Under the pieces are notes generated by a model. The model did no database searches and had not been told where the DNA came from. It was given only the letters and a program-made list of their open reading frames with translations. Source: Candidatus Roizmanbacteria bacterium (GTDB taxonomy: Bacteria > Patescibacteriota > Microgenomatia > UBA1406 > GWC2-37-13). Taken from it: a stretch of 15,863 nucleotides of DNA. A program made the translations under genes and the position numbers. The DNA lies in the NCBI GenBank assembly GCA_016206365.1, contig JACQRR010000071.1:1-15863 (forward strand), read 5' to 3'. The first letter of the stretch is position 1. Each line of letters starts with the position of its first letter. Positions 7,156-13,328 of the stretch are shown in pieces.

Positions 7156-7665
7156 ATGTTAATTAAACGACTCATAATTGGATTAGGACTGCTTTCATTA
7201 ATAATTGGTTTTTTACTATTCCAAAAATTAAATCACGAGCCAAAAGAAAGGCATGTCCATGCTGGATTTCAGGTTTATGTTGACGGCAAACTGCAGGATT
7301 TTTCGGAAGCAAAATATATGAGTCTCCTACTTTGTGAAGAAGAAAATACTCACCCAAAAAAAACTAAAGAACGAATTCAAATAGAAAAAGCTCATCTCCA
7401 TCATAATGTAGGCGACGTCGTCCATTCAGAAAGAGAAGGCGCAGTATGGGGAGATCTATTCAAAAATATCAAAGTTGAGTTTGACAGATCAAAACGAGTT
7501 GAAGGATACGTAAACGGCAAAAAAATCACAAATATTTTTGATTATCCTATAAAAGCCTATGACAGCGTCGTGATATTTTCGGGAAAAATAGAGGAAAAGT
7601 TATTAAAAAAGGCGGTGACAAAAAAGAGAATTAAAGAGGTGGAAAGAGAAGGCGCTGAATGTTAA
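7156..7665 (+). CDS. His-rich membrane-anchored extracytoplasmic protein
   Basis: A 169-residue protein with one N-terminal hydrophobic anchor (residues 4-22) and a small extracytoplasmic domain. It contains a notable set of possible metal ligands: H33 and H35 (RHVHAGF), C60, H66, H80, H82, H83 (AHLHH) and H90 (VVH). The motifs YVDGK (41-45), NVGDVVH, WGDLF (98-102) and YVNGKK give it a clear internal pattern, and the second half has the alternating look of a beta-rich or beta-grasp fold. I do not recognise a named family. A metal- or haem-binding role is an inference from the His/Cys set only. The tail is Lys/Glu-rich and ends in Cys. No Shine-Dalgarno is visible before the ATG. The patatin-like gene is divergent from it 49 bp away. 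Confidence 0.75.
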   Translation: MLIKRLIIGLGLLSLIIGFLLFQKLNHEPKERHVHAGFQVYVDGKLQDFSEAKYMSLLLCEEENTHPKKTKERIQIEKAHLHHNVGDVVHSEREGAVWGDLFKNIKVEFDRSKRVEGYVNGKKITNIFDYPIKAYDSVVIFSGKIEEKLLKKAVTKKRIKEVEREGAEC

Positions 7666-7670
7666 ATTAG

Positions 7671-7706
7671 AAAAAAAGTAGATTAAAAGTAATATGCTAT
7701 TTTTTT
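7671..7706. terminator. Possible bidirectional terminator between convergent genes
   Basis: AAAAAAA-G-TAG (7671-7681) can pair with CTA-TTTTTTT (7697-7706) around a 15-nt loop in the short gap between two converging genes. The stem is weak, almost all A-T, with one bulge. Confidence 0.3.
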
Positions 7707-7710
7707 GTCT

Positions 7711-8682
7711 TCAGGGTAAATTTGAAAATATTTTCCAAGTGAAAGGGACTAAAACCTCTCTGCCGTTTATGGCTTCTGGGGTGAATTCAAATTGTAAAAC
7801 ATTTCCTTTTACAGGGATGGTTAACGACCAAATCCTTCTTCCAGCAGCAACTTTTGATTCTTCTTCTGTAAGTGAATAGTCTTTTTTTGACCTACCAGAT
7901 CCTATCCGTAATTTTATATTTCCAAGCACATCAGGATCATAGAATTCTACGCCTGTCTCTGAGTCAACTTCTACAAAGGGGTCAATTCTAAACGCTTCTG
8001 TTCCTTCTGAAGAGGAATAACCATTAGGCTTAAAACCTAACTCTATTCCTAACATCGTCTCTGTCTTTTGTTTACCAGCGGTAGCCGTGACGTTTTTTTC
8101 TAATCTGGCTCTGTAGGCGACTTTTGGATCGTCATTAACTCTACGGATTGAATGAAGATAAAATGGATCATAATCTTCATGAAGAGTTGGACCAATTGGA
8201 TTATGATAATCCAAAGGATAAAGTCTATCGAAAAGATTATCTATAATTGTTTCTCTTGTTAAATTAGCTTTGGCTGGATGCGTTTCAAGACCATGAAGGA
8301 GGTTTACTAAACGTGGCATGAGACGACTTACTTGATATTCCCAATTGAAACCAAATAACGTATCTAAGTCTGAAGGGTAAGACGGATACATATGACGACG
8401 CTGCAACCTTGATGCTATATATTTACTATGGAAATTCCACAAAAGATCAACCCAACATTCAGCAATATGGGCTTGTCTAGAAGGATAATCATGATCCAGA
8501 GATTGAAGTCTTAAATTTGGATTAGTCCAATACTCATTAGGAATATCACTATTTGCCGCTTGGGGCCGAGGTCTAGTTGCTTTTATTTCTTTAACAGAAG
8601 GAATTTTAAAAGATATTAATGTTGATGGTTCAGCTGACGTAGGTCTTAATCTTGCTGGTAGATATTTTGTTAGTAATTCCAT
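7711..8682 (-). CDS. Soluble protein of unknown function, 323 residues
   Basis: No family recognised. The protein has no signal peptide or membrane helix. Its N-terminal third is Pro-rich (KYLPARLRPTSAEPS; KATRPRPQAANS). A middle part rich in Trp, His and Tyr follows (AECWVDLLWNFHSKYIASRL; FGFNWEYQVSRLMPRL; LYPLDYHNPIGPTLHEDYDP), and the C-terminal part looks beta-rich (about residues 215-323). I chose ATG at 8682. The frame runs open to a TTG at 8748, but that TTG is the -35 hexamer TTGACA of a consensus promoter and cannot be transcribed from it. The predicted leader is about 31 nt, longer than at other genes here, and lacks a Shine-Dalgarno. The stop is TGA at 7711-7713. Confidence 0.7.
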   Translation of the reverse strand: MELLTKYLPARLRPTSAEPSTLISFKIPSVKEIKATRPRPQAANSDIPNEYWTNPNLRLQSLDHDYPSRQAHIAECWVDLLWNFHSKYIASRLQRRHMYPSYPSDLDTLFGFNWEYQVSRLMPRLVNLLHGLETHPAKANLTRETIIDNLFDRLYPLDYHNPIGPTLHEDYDPFYLHSIRRVNDDPKVAYRARLEKNVTATAGKQKTETMLGIELGFKPNGYSSSEGTEAFRIDPFVEVDSETGVEFYDPDVLGNIKLRIGSGRSKKDYSLTEEESKVAAGRRIWSLTIPVKGNVLQFEFTPEAINGREVLVPFTWKIFSNLP

Positions 8683-8719
8683 AATTTTAAGTAAAATTAC
8701 CAGGTCGTTACTATAGGAT

Positions 8720-8748
8720 AGTATAGCAAAGATCAATTCTTTTGTCAA
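8720..8748 (-). promoter_or_regulatory. Consensus promoter of the 323-residue gene
   Basis: TTGACA (8743-8748), a 17-nt spacer and TATACT (8720-8725) preceded by TGC. It lies on top of the longer possible start (TTG at 8748), ruling that start out. Confidence 0.65.
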
Positions 8749-9026
8749 GTTTGGAGCGTTGTTTTGCCAAGTTTAAATTATAAGTTATAATTTGGACTCT
8801 TCTTACTTAAATTTAAACACTTTGTAGAAGCTATTTCGATACCTGTCACTCTGGCTTGTCCAGAGTCTATAAAACTCTTTTAGATTCTGGACGCGCCTTC
8901 GGCTTGCCAGAATGACATAAAGAGTTAGATATTGAAATAAGTTCTAGGTAAAAGTGATAAAAAATTACTTAAGAATTCGGTTGGCAAGGATAGGATTATA
9001 GACATAGAGAAAAAAACCGAGGAGTG
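8749..9026. other. Intergenic region rich in dyads
   Basis: No gene seen. It holds a perfect 9-bp dyad AAATTATAA-G-TTATAATTT (8775-8793), a wider AT-rich inverted pair GTTTAAATT (8771-8779) / AATTTAAAC (8810-8818), and the inverted-repeat element at 8825-8946. A T tract on the minus strand follows the Cys-rich gene but has no GC stem before it, so I call no terminator. Confidence 0.5.
8825..8946. mobile_element. MITE-like nested inverted-repeat element (element 2)
   Basis: Outer arms TAGAAGCTATTTCGATA (8825-8841) and the complement-like 8930-8946 match at 13 of 17 positions. Inner pair: TGTCACTCTGG (8844-8854) with CCAGAATGACA (8907-8917), 10 of 11. Innermost pair: GTCCAGAGTCTA (8858-8869) with TAGATTCTGGAC (8881-8892), 11 of 12. 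The architecture matches element 1: outer arms, then an inner palindrome opening with TGTCA. The sequence differs, so it is another family or an older copy. No coding capacity. Confidence 0.55.
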
Positions 9027-10976
9027 TTAATAGCTTTGGAATAAGGAGTTGAGGAACTGGAAGAAAGACTCAAAAAAGTTTCGGGGAGAGGATGCTCCTT
9101 GGACCTGTGGTGTACACTTACAGGTATTATCTGACCAGCTACAACCGGGAGTTTTCCCACACATCTGTTCGGGGCTTTCTCCTGATGTACCGCCGCTTGT
9201 TCCACCAGAGCTTTCGCATCTGCAGGAATTGTTTTCCCATCTACAACCTGATGTTTTAGTACACATTTGTTCAGGGCTTTCGCCGCTACTTGTCCCGCCT
9301 GAACTTTCGCATTTACAGGTATTATCTTCCCATCTGCAACCAGATCTGTTTCTACATTCTTGTTCGGGGCTATTTGTTTGCGGATACGAAGTTGGTGGAG
9401 AATATGTGGGTTGTGTGTAATTTCCGCCCGAAACTGGAGAAGAGTCCTGCATGCAGTAGCCTCCAGTCCAACTCGTGCCTGAAGGACAGGAAGGTTTGCA
9501 GGTACAAGTTCCTCTATCCCAAGTTTTATCTGCACCGCATCCAGAAGCTGGAGGCGGACACGATGATGTACCTTCCGAATAACCCCCTCCGTAAGAAGAA
9601 GAATCCTTCATGCAAGTTCCTCCATCCCAGGAGGTTGCTGCAGGACAAGGAGGTTTACAAGTGCAAGTTCCTCGATCCCAGGTTGTATTTCCGCTACAGC
9701 CCGAAGCTGGAGGTTGACAAGGATAATAAGTTGGCCTTGGGTAATCCCCGGTGGGATAAGGGCCGCCGGTTGGGTAGGGACTTCCATACCCTCCAGTTTG
9801 AGGGTTATCATTGCAAGTTTCGTTATACCAATATTTTCCCGATCGAAAACAATTTTCTGCTTCTTCTTTTCGTTCAAACTGCTTTCGACACTTGTCTGGA
9901 TTTTCTCGACAGTATTGTTCGAATTGTTGCCGATTATCAGAACTTACAAAACCACCAAGTTGACCGGGTTGGCATTGGTCGGGATGCTCACGGCAGAATT
10001 TAGCATATTCTTCAGCTTTTTTACCGGACTCTAAAGCGTTGTAAAATCCACATTCGCAAGTATTGTTCGCCCAACGGCAGCTTGGGGTACGAAGACACAT
10101 CTCTTGAGGATTGTAAGCACCGGTTGGTCGAGGACCGCCGTAGCCGCACTCTTGGGGATTTTTTTGACAATAGTCCCTACAGGAAGCTTCGCTGTCACAA
10201 CCTCCAGGTCCCTTAAATTTTCCACCCGAGCCTTGACTAAACCCCTGGCAGACTTGATAGTTATTTGGATCGCTGCAGAAGGTTTTACACGTTTCTTCCG
10301 AGGTGCATCCTCCCGGACCCTGTCTAGACTCACCACCCCTTAATCCCACCTGTTTGGCGAAACTGTCACATTTCTCTCTATTTTGTTCTTGTCCGCAAAG
10401 CGTTTTACAAGACTGAGCTGAGTCGCAGCCTAGTATTTCTTGAGCTTTTTTGACGATTTCTTGTTTTGCCGGATCCTCTACGTGTCCGCCGCTGACTCCA
10501 TGTTTTCTGGCAAAAGTGTTACACTTTTCAAAGTTTTCTTGTTGGTGACATAGTGCTTGACAGCCTACAATATCCGTACATCCCAACTCTGTCTTGGCTG
10601 TATTCAATAGCTCTTGTTGCCTCTGGCTTAGTTCCTCTTTATAAAATCCTTTGGCCTTGGCAAAGTTAACGCAGGCAGTTTGATTGATAGGATCCCCGCA
10701 GTAGGTTCTACATTCTGCCACATTACTGCAGTTTCCAAGTTCGGCAACTGGGAAAGTGACATTGTATTTTTTAGCTAATTCTTCTGGAGTTTCTTGTGCA
10801 GTAACAGGTATGGAAAGGACAAAATACGTAGCAAACAAAAAAAAGAAAATAGTCAGGAAGAATTTCAGTTTCCGCGTAAATCCGCGAAGCGTCAAAATAG
10901 CCTGCAAAGTTAATTTAAGCTTTGGATAGCGCAAAAATCCGTGTAAATCCAAGTCTCTAAACGTTTGGCTTTTCAC
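9027..10976 (-). CDS. Secreted modular cysteine-rich protein (54 Cys)
   Basis: A 649-residue protein with a signal peptide (hydrophobic core about 39-56, probable cleavage after VTA60) and 54 cysteines, all after the signal. Three module types keep exact spacing. Type A, C-x5-C-x3-C-x8-C, has five copies (C83, C133, C184, C224, C260; the last with x6). Type B, C-x5-C-x6-C-x-C with a Trp after the second Cys, has four copies (C294, C541, C572, C606). Type C, C-x6-C-x10-C-x-C-x3-C-x10-C, has two copies (C420, C473). Pro/Gly/Tyr/Ser-rich linkers join them. The C-terminus is a short aromatic tail with no LPxTG motif. An extracellular disulphide-braced surface or adhesion protein is inferred; no family is recognised. 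GTG at 10976 overlaps the preceding stop (GTGA), but the 36 residues before the signal core are unusual, and TTG at 10895 is an alternative start. Confidence 0.8.
   Translation of the reverse strand: MKSQTFRDLDLHGFLRYPKLKLTLQAILTLRGFTRKLKFFLTIFFFLFATYFVLSIPVTAQETPEELAKKYNVTFPVAELGNCSNVAECRTYCGDPINQTACVNFAKAKGFYKEELSQRQQELLNTAKTELGCTDIVGCQALCHQQENFEKCNTFARKHGVSGGHVEDPAKQEIVKKAQEILGCDSAQSCKTLCGQEQNREKCDSFAKQVGLRGGESRQGPGGCTSEETCKTFCSDPNNYQVCQGFSQGSGGKFKGPGGCDSEASCRDYCQKNPQECGYGGPRPTGAYNPQEMCLRTPSCRWANNTCECGFYNALESGKKAEEYAKFCREHPDQCQPGQLGGFVSSDNRQQFEQYCRENPDKCRKQFERKEEAENCFRSGKYWYNETCNDNPQTGGYGSPYPTGGPYPTGDYPRPTYYPCQPPASGCSGNTTWDRGTCTCKPPCPAATSWDGGTCMKDSSSYGGGYSEGTSSCPPPASGCGADKTWDRGTCTCKPSCPSGTSWTGGYCMQDSSPVSGGNYTQPTYSPPTSYPQTNSPEQECRNRSGCRWEDNTCKCESSGGTSSGESPEQMCTKTSGCRWENNSCRCESSGGTSGGTSGESPEQMCGKTPGCSWSDNTCKCTPQVQGASSPRNFFESFFQFLNSLFQSY
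9114..9356 (-). repeat. Three near-tandem type-B cysteine modules
   Basis: Residues 541-621 of the Cys-rich protein are three copies of C-x5-GC-x-W-x4-C-x-C separated by SSGGTS/GESPEQ linkers. The DNA is also visibly repetitive, suggesting recent tandem duplication. The fourth copy (residues 294-309) is distant. Confidence 0.75.
9453..9719 (-). repeat. Duplicated type-C cysteine modules
   Basis: Residues 420-455 and 473-508 share PPASGC, TWDRGTCTCKP and a closing GG-x-C-M-x-D with identical spacing of all six cysteines. Confidence 0.75.
10146..10730 (-). repeat. Five type-A cysteine modules
   Basis: Residues 83-277. Four copies have identical C-x5-C-x3-C-x8-C spacing; the first three are followed two residues later by the FA(K/R)-x-x-G word. 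The copies differ at many other positions, so they are older than the type-B set. Confidence 0.75.
10871..10950. repeat. Direct repeat TCCGYGTAAATCC at the 5' end of the Cys-rich gene
   Basis: TCCGCGTAAATCC (10871-10883) and TCCGTGTAAATCC (10938-10950), one mismatch. The first copy with its flank (TTTCCGCGTAAATCC) differs by one base from the sequence containing the right end of element 3 (TTTCCGCGTAAGTCC, 13109-13123). It is translated into the odd extension before the signal peptide. Confidence 0.5.
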
Positions 10977-11254
10977 TTTAGTGTATCAAAGGGATTTTTA
11001 TATTGAGAAAAAGGATTGACATACTGAGTATTTTTGTCAAAAGGGTTTTGATAATCAGTATTCAGGGGAACCGTAACCTCTTGTTTTTGAGTTGGCTGAG
11101 CCGAAGTTTTTGTGGTTTGAGGAATATTGGTCGACCGCAAAACGACATTGACAGCAATTGTTAAAAGTATAAGAAAGGTAACTATAGCAAAGACGGCAAT
11201 GCGGTGGTGTTTAATGCTTTCTTTTACTTCGGCTACTTCGGCATGCAAGTCCAT
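10973..11254 (-). CDS. Small membrane protein with three Y-x-N-P-F motifs
   Basis: A 93-residue bitopic protein: a short charged N-terminus (about 1-18), one membrane helix (about 19-39), a Thr/Gln-rich linker, and a C-terminal segment with three evenly placed motifs YQNPF, YVNPF and YKNPF. The motif repetition looks like a binding peptide displayed outside the membrane. No named family is recognised. It is the first gene of a unit with the Cys-rich secreted protein; its TGA overlaps the next GTG in the four bases GTGA, so the two are probably coupled and may interact. The start ATG at 11254 lies 8 nt behind the -10 of a consensus promoter, with no Shine-Dalgarno. Confidence 0.75.
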   Translation of the reverse strand: MDLHAEVAEVKESIKHHRIAVFAIVTFLILLTIAVNVVLRSTNIPQTTKTSAQPTQKQEVTVPLNTDYQNPFDKNTQYVNPFSQYKNPFDTLK

Positions 11255-11262
11255 ATACTTTC

Positions 11263-11292
11263 ATAATAGATCAAAAGCTTTCATTTTGTCAA
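11263..11292 (-). promoter_or_regulatory. Promoter of the NPF-motif / Cys-rich unit
   Basis: Perfect TTGACA (11287-11292), an 18-nt spacer and TATTAT (11263-11268), 8 nt before the ATG. Its -35 overlaps that of the divergent glycosyltransferase promoter. Confidence 0.65.
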
Positions 11293-11316
11293 GTCTTTTG
11301 TGATCATTGTTACAAT
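11286..11316 (+). promoter_or_regulatory. Promoter of the GT-C glycosyltransferase gene
   Basis: TTGTCA (11286-11291), a 19-nt spacer and TACAAT (11311-11316), ending 5 nt before the ATG at 11322. The spacer is longer than ideal. Confidence 0.45.
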
Positions 11317-11321
11317 AAAAT

Positions 11322-12797
11322 ATGTCAAGAATGAATTTTTTGATTATTCTTGTTATTTCAGTTATTTTATTAGCGTTCTTTTTCAATCGCGGTTTTGCCT
11401 TTTATGATGAAGGATTTATTTTGCATGGCGCACAGCGCGTTCTTCAAGGGGAAATTCCTTATAGGGATTTTGATTTTATTTACACACCGGTAACGATTTA
11501 TTTAGTTGCTGCTATATTTAAACTTTTCGGTGAAAGCATCTTGATTGGGCGTCTGTTGGTATTGGTAGTTGGAGTGTTGACATCTCTGCTTATTTTCTCA
11601 ATTACATATAAAATTTCAAAAAATAGAATTTTTTCATACCTTTCGGCGTTAATTTATCTCTCCTGGGGTCCGTCGCATATAAATTTTCCCTGGCCGACTC
11701 TGTTTGCTTTTTCGAGTGGCTTATTAGCCGCATTTTTTCTGGAAACAAATCCCTTTGCAGCTGGTGTGATGATGTTCGTCACATTTCTTTTCAAACAAAA
11801 TTTTGGCTTGGCTACGCTTATTGTTGCTATTGTATTTTTTGTTTTAAGGAAGAAGAAAAGAGTAGTAGGGGAGATCAAGGGATTTTTTTGCGGTTCAATT
11901 TCAGCTGGTTTTATCTATATTGGTTATCTTTTTTTCACAGATTCGTTGATTCCTTTCTTTAATAATTTCTACTTGTATTCAATAAAAAGTGTTCTTTTTC
12001 AGGGAGCATTTGCTACCAGTTTTCCATCAGGAATCAAAGCATTTTTTTATCTGCTGCCCGGATTAATTTCGCTGGCTGCAGTTTTTGTAGCATATAAGCG
12101 ACAAAGAGAAAATATCATTTTTCCTCTCTTTACTCTATTTTTTTATATCTTTGGCATCAGGCCAACGACAGATTATGTGCACCTTACTTTTTTACTGGCG
12201 GGTACGGGAATACCATTATCGATATTCATTCGTGCCTTGAAAAACAATAAATTTCTATCAGTTTCTATTTATTTCAAAGAATATCGGAAATTTATTGAAA
12301 CTATTAGAAATAAGTGGAAATTAATTGTTATTTATGCCGTATACGTGTTGTTAATTTTTATTGGTTTCTATACAGCCATCTTCAAAAATTACTATCGCTG
12401 GGACTCTCCGCTTATTAAGCAAAATTATTTTATCTCCGATCAAAAAGCCAAAATTTTTGTCGATAGGAAATTCAGTGTTGTTGCAGCCGAAATTATCAGC
12501 TTTATAAATCAAAATAGCAAAAAAGACGATTATATTTTCGTCTTTTATAATGCCCCGATGTTTTATTTTCTAACAGGTAGACAAAACCCAACAAGATATG
12601 TAAATTTCTCGCCGGATTTGAGTTTAGGGAAAATAGAAAAGCAAGTGATTGAAGATTTAATAAACAAGAATGTAAGGTTAATTATAACTCATGAAGCTCC
12701 AGATATCTGGGGCAACCCTTTGATCACTAAATACATACTAAATAATTTTCAAAAGAAAAAAGAGATTTTTGAGTTTGGTTTGTGGAAAAGGGAGTAA
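11322..12797 (+). CDS. GT-C fold membrane glycosyltransferase (ArnT/PMT-like)
   Basis: A 491-residue polytopic protein with about nine or ten membrane helices. After the first helix (6-21) comes AFYDEGFILHGAQRVLQGEIPYRDFDFIYTPV. The acidic pair D29-E30 in the first periplasmic loop and the following Y-x-D-F/Y-TP pattern are hallmarks of lipid-linked sugar transferases of the ArnT/PMT/GT39-GT83 type. The last ~100 residues form a soluble domain (AAEIISFINQNSKKDDYIFVFYNAPMFYFLTGRQNPTRY...), also usual in this group. The family moves a sugar from a polyprenyl phosphate donor to lipid, glycan or protein outside the membrane. The acceptor is unknown. ATG at 11322 is placed 5 nt after a -10; ATG at 11331 is an alternative. 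No Shine-Dalgarno. The gene is transcribed away from the Cys-rich unit through overlapping promoters, suggesting joint control. Confidence 0.8.
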   Translation: MSRMNFLIILVISVILLAFFFNRGFAFYDEGFILHGAQRVLQGEIPYRDFDFIYTPVTIYLVAAIFKLFGESILIGRLLVLVVGVLTSLLIFSITYKISKNRIFSYLSALIYLSWGPSHINFPWPTLFAFSSGLLAAFFLETNPFAAGVMMFVTFLFKQNFGLATLIVAIVFFVLRKKKRVVGEIKGFFCGSISAGFIYIGYLFFTDSLIPFFNNFYLYSIKSVLFQGAFATSFPSGIKAFFYLLPGLISLAAVFVAYKRQRENIIFPLFTLFFYIFGIRPTTDYVHLTFLLAGTGIPLSIFIRALKNNKFLSVSIYFKEYRKFIETIRNKWKLIVIYAVYVLLIFIGFYTAIFKNYYRWDSPLIKQNYFISDQKAKIFVDRKFSVVAAEIISFINQNSKKDDYIFVFYNAPMFYFLTGRQNPTRYVNFSPDLSLGKIEKQVIEDLINKNVRLIITHEAPDIWGNPLITKYILNNFQKKKEIFEFGLWKRE

Positions 12798-12819
12798 TAA
12801 AAAACTGAACTTGATAACC

Positions 12820-12848
12820 TTTTTCCCAACCGCAGCGGTTGGAAAAAA
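12820..12848. repeat. Strong hairpin after the glycosyltransferase gene
   Basis: CCAACCGC-A-GCGGTTGG (12826-12842) with outer T5/A6 arms that can pair further. On the plus strand the hairpin is followed by A, not T, so it is not a standard intrinsic terminator for the upstream gene. It may stabilise the 3' end of the transcript. Confidence 0.45.
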
Positions 12849-12877
12849 TGTCTTGGCATTGGGCTAATTATTTGTAA

Positions 12878-13209
12878 TTAATCTAACAAATTCATTCTTT
12901 TTAAATCTGATTCTAATTTTTCTGTGGTGGAGAAGAGGAGGGTTTTAATTCCCAGTTTTTGTGCGGGAGACAGCATCTGGGTCTTTATACTTTACAGGAC
13001 TTACGCAGCGTCATTTAGAATGGAGTGTTAGCGAAATGAGAAATCCTCTTACCCATTATCTTAAGGAGATTTCTCGCTTGCGCTCGAAATGACAACCTAA
13101 AACATAAATTTCCGCGTAAGTCCTGATCTTTAATAAATTTTTTAGTGCCGTTAGTAATGAGAACTCCGTTTAAATCTAAAAGAAATGTTGTGATCTTTGA
13201 AAAAATATA
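12878..13209 (-). pseudogene. HAD hydrolase remnant split by an inverted-repeat element
   Basis: On the minus strand, 13126-13200 encodes SKITTFLLDLNGVLITNGTK..., the classical first motif of a HAD hydrolase (D-L-N-G, second Asp replaced by Asn). After the element at 12995-13125 a second fragment (stop TAA at 12878-12880) encodes PAQKLGIKTLLFSTTEKLES..., which reads like the last 30 residues of the same kind of enzyme. Roughly the middle 100-150 residues, including motifs II-IV, are missing, so the gene is dead. A TATATT (13204-13209) lies 6 nt before the codon AAG that precedes ITTFLLD; by analogy with other genes here this was probably the ATG start, lost by one substitution. It differs from the intact HAD gene at 927. 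Confidence 0.65.
12995..13125. mobile_element. MITE-like element with 12-bp perfect terminal repeats (element 3)
   Basis: The termini are CAGGACTTACGC (12995-13006) and its exact complement (13114-13125), resembling ends of small insertion sequences. Inner pairs: GTCATTT (13010-13016) / AAATGAC (13087-13093) and GAGAAATC (13038-13045) / GATTTCTC (13068-13075). At 131 bp it cannot encode a transposase. It lies exactly between two halves of a broken HAD gene. No clear target-site duplication directly abuts the ends; TCTTTA occurs near both sides (12982-12987, 13127-13132), which may be chance. Confidence 0.7.
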
Positions 13210-13291
13210 ATTTAGATATAAACGACAACATATTTAACCTCAAGGGTTATGCATGCTTTAATTCTTCCTAAGAGTTTCAGGAGTATGTAAT

Positions 13292-13321
13292 TTTACAAAA
13301 TTTTAAATCTTATATTATAAT
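13292..13321 (+). promoter_or_regulatory. Promoter of the 453-residue gene
   Basis: TTTACA (13292-13297), an 18-nt spacer and a perfect TATAAT (13316-13321), ending 7 nt before the ATG at 13329: a leaderless arrangement. Confidence 0.65.
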
Positions 13322-13328
13322 CTCTGTC

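Noticed and set aside
8683..8748. Longer start (TTG 8748) for the 323-residue protein
   Set aside because: The TTG belongs to the -35 box TTGACA of the gene's own promoter.
9030..9760. Repetitive DNA that might be read as a CRISPR array
   Set aside because: Repeats are in-frame protein modules of varying sequence and unit length, without uniform repeats and unique spacers.
9290..10003. Long plus-strand open frame (237 codons) and other frames opposite the Cys-rich gene
   Set aside because: They are antisense shadows of a repetitive, GC-richer gene whose own frame has a signal peptide and regular Cys modules.
9027..11254. Cys-rich or NPF proteins as substrates of the nearby sortase
   Set aside because: Neither has an LPxTG-like motif followed by a hydrophobic segment and basic tail at its C-terminus.
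12820..12848. Hairpin as an intrinsic terminator of the glycosyltransferase gene
   Set aside because: The stem is followed by an A tract, not a T tract, on the coding strand.
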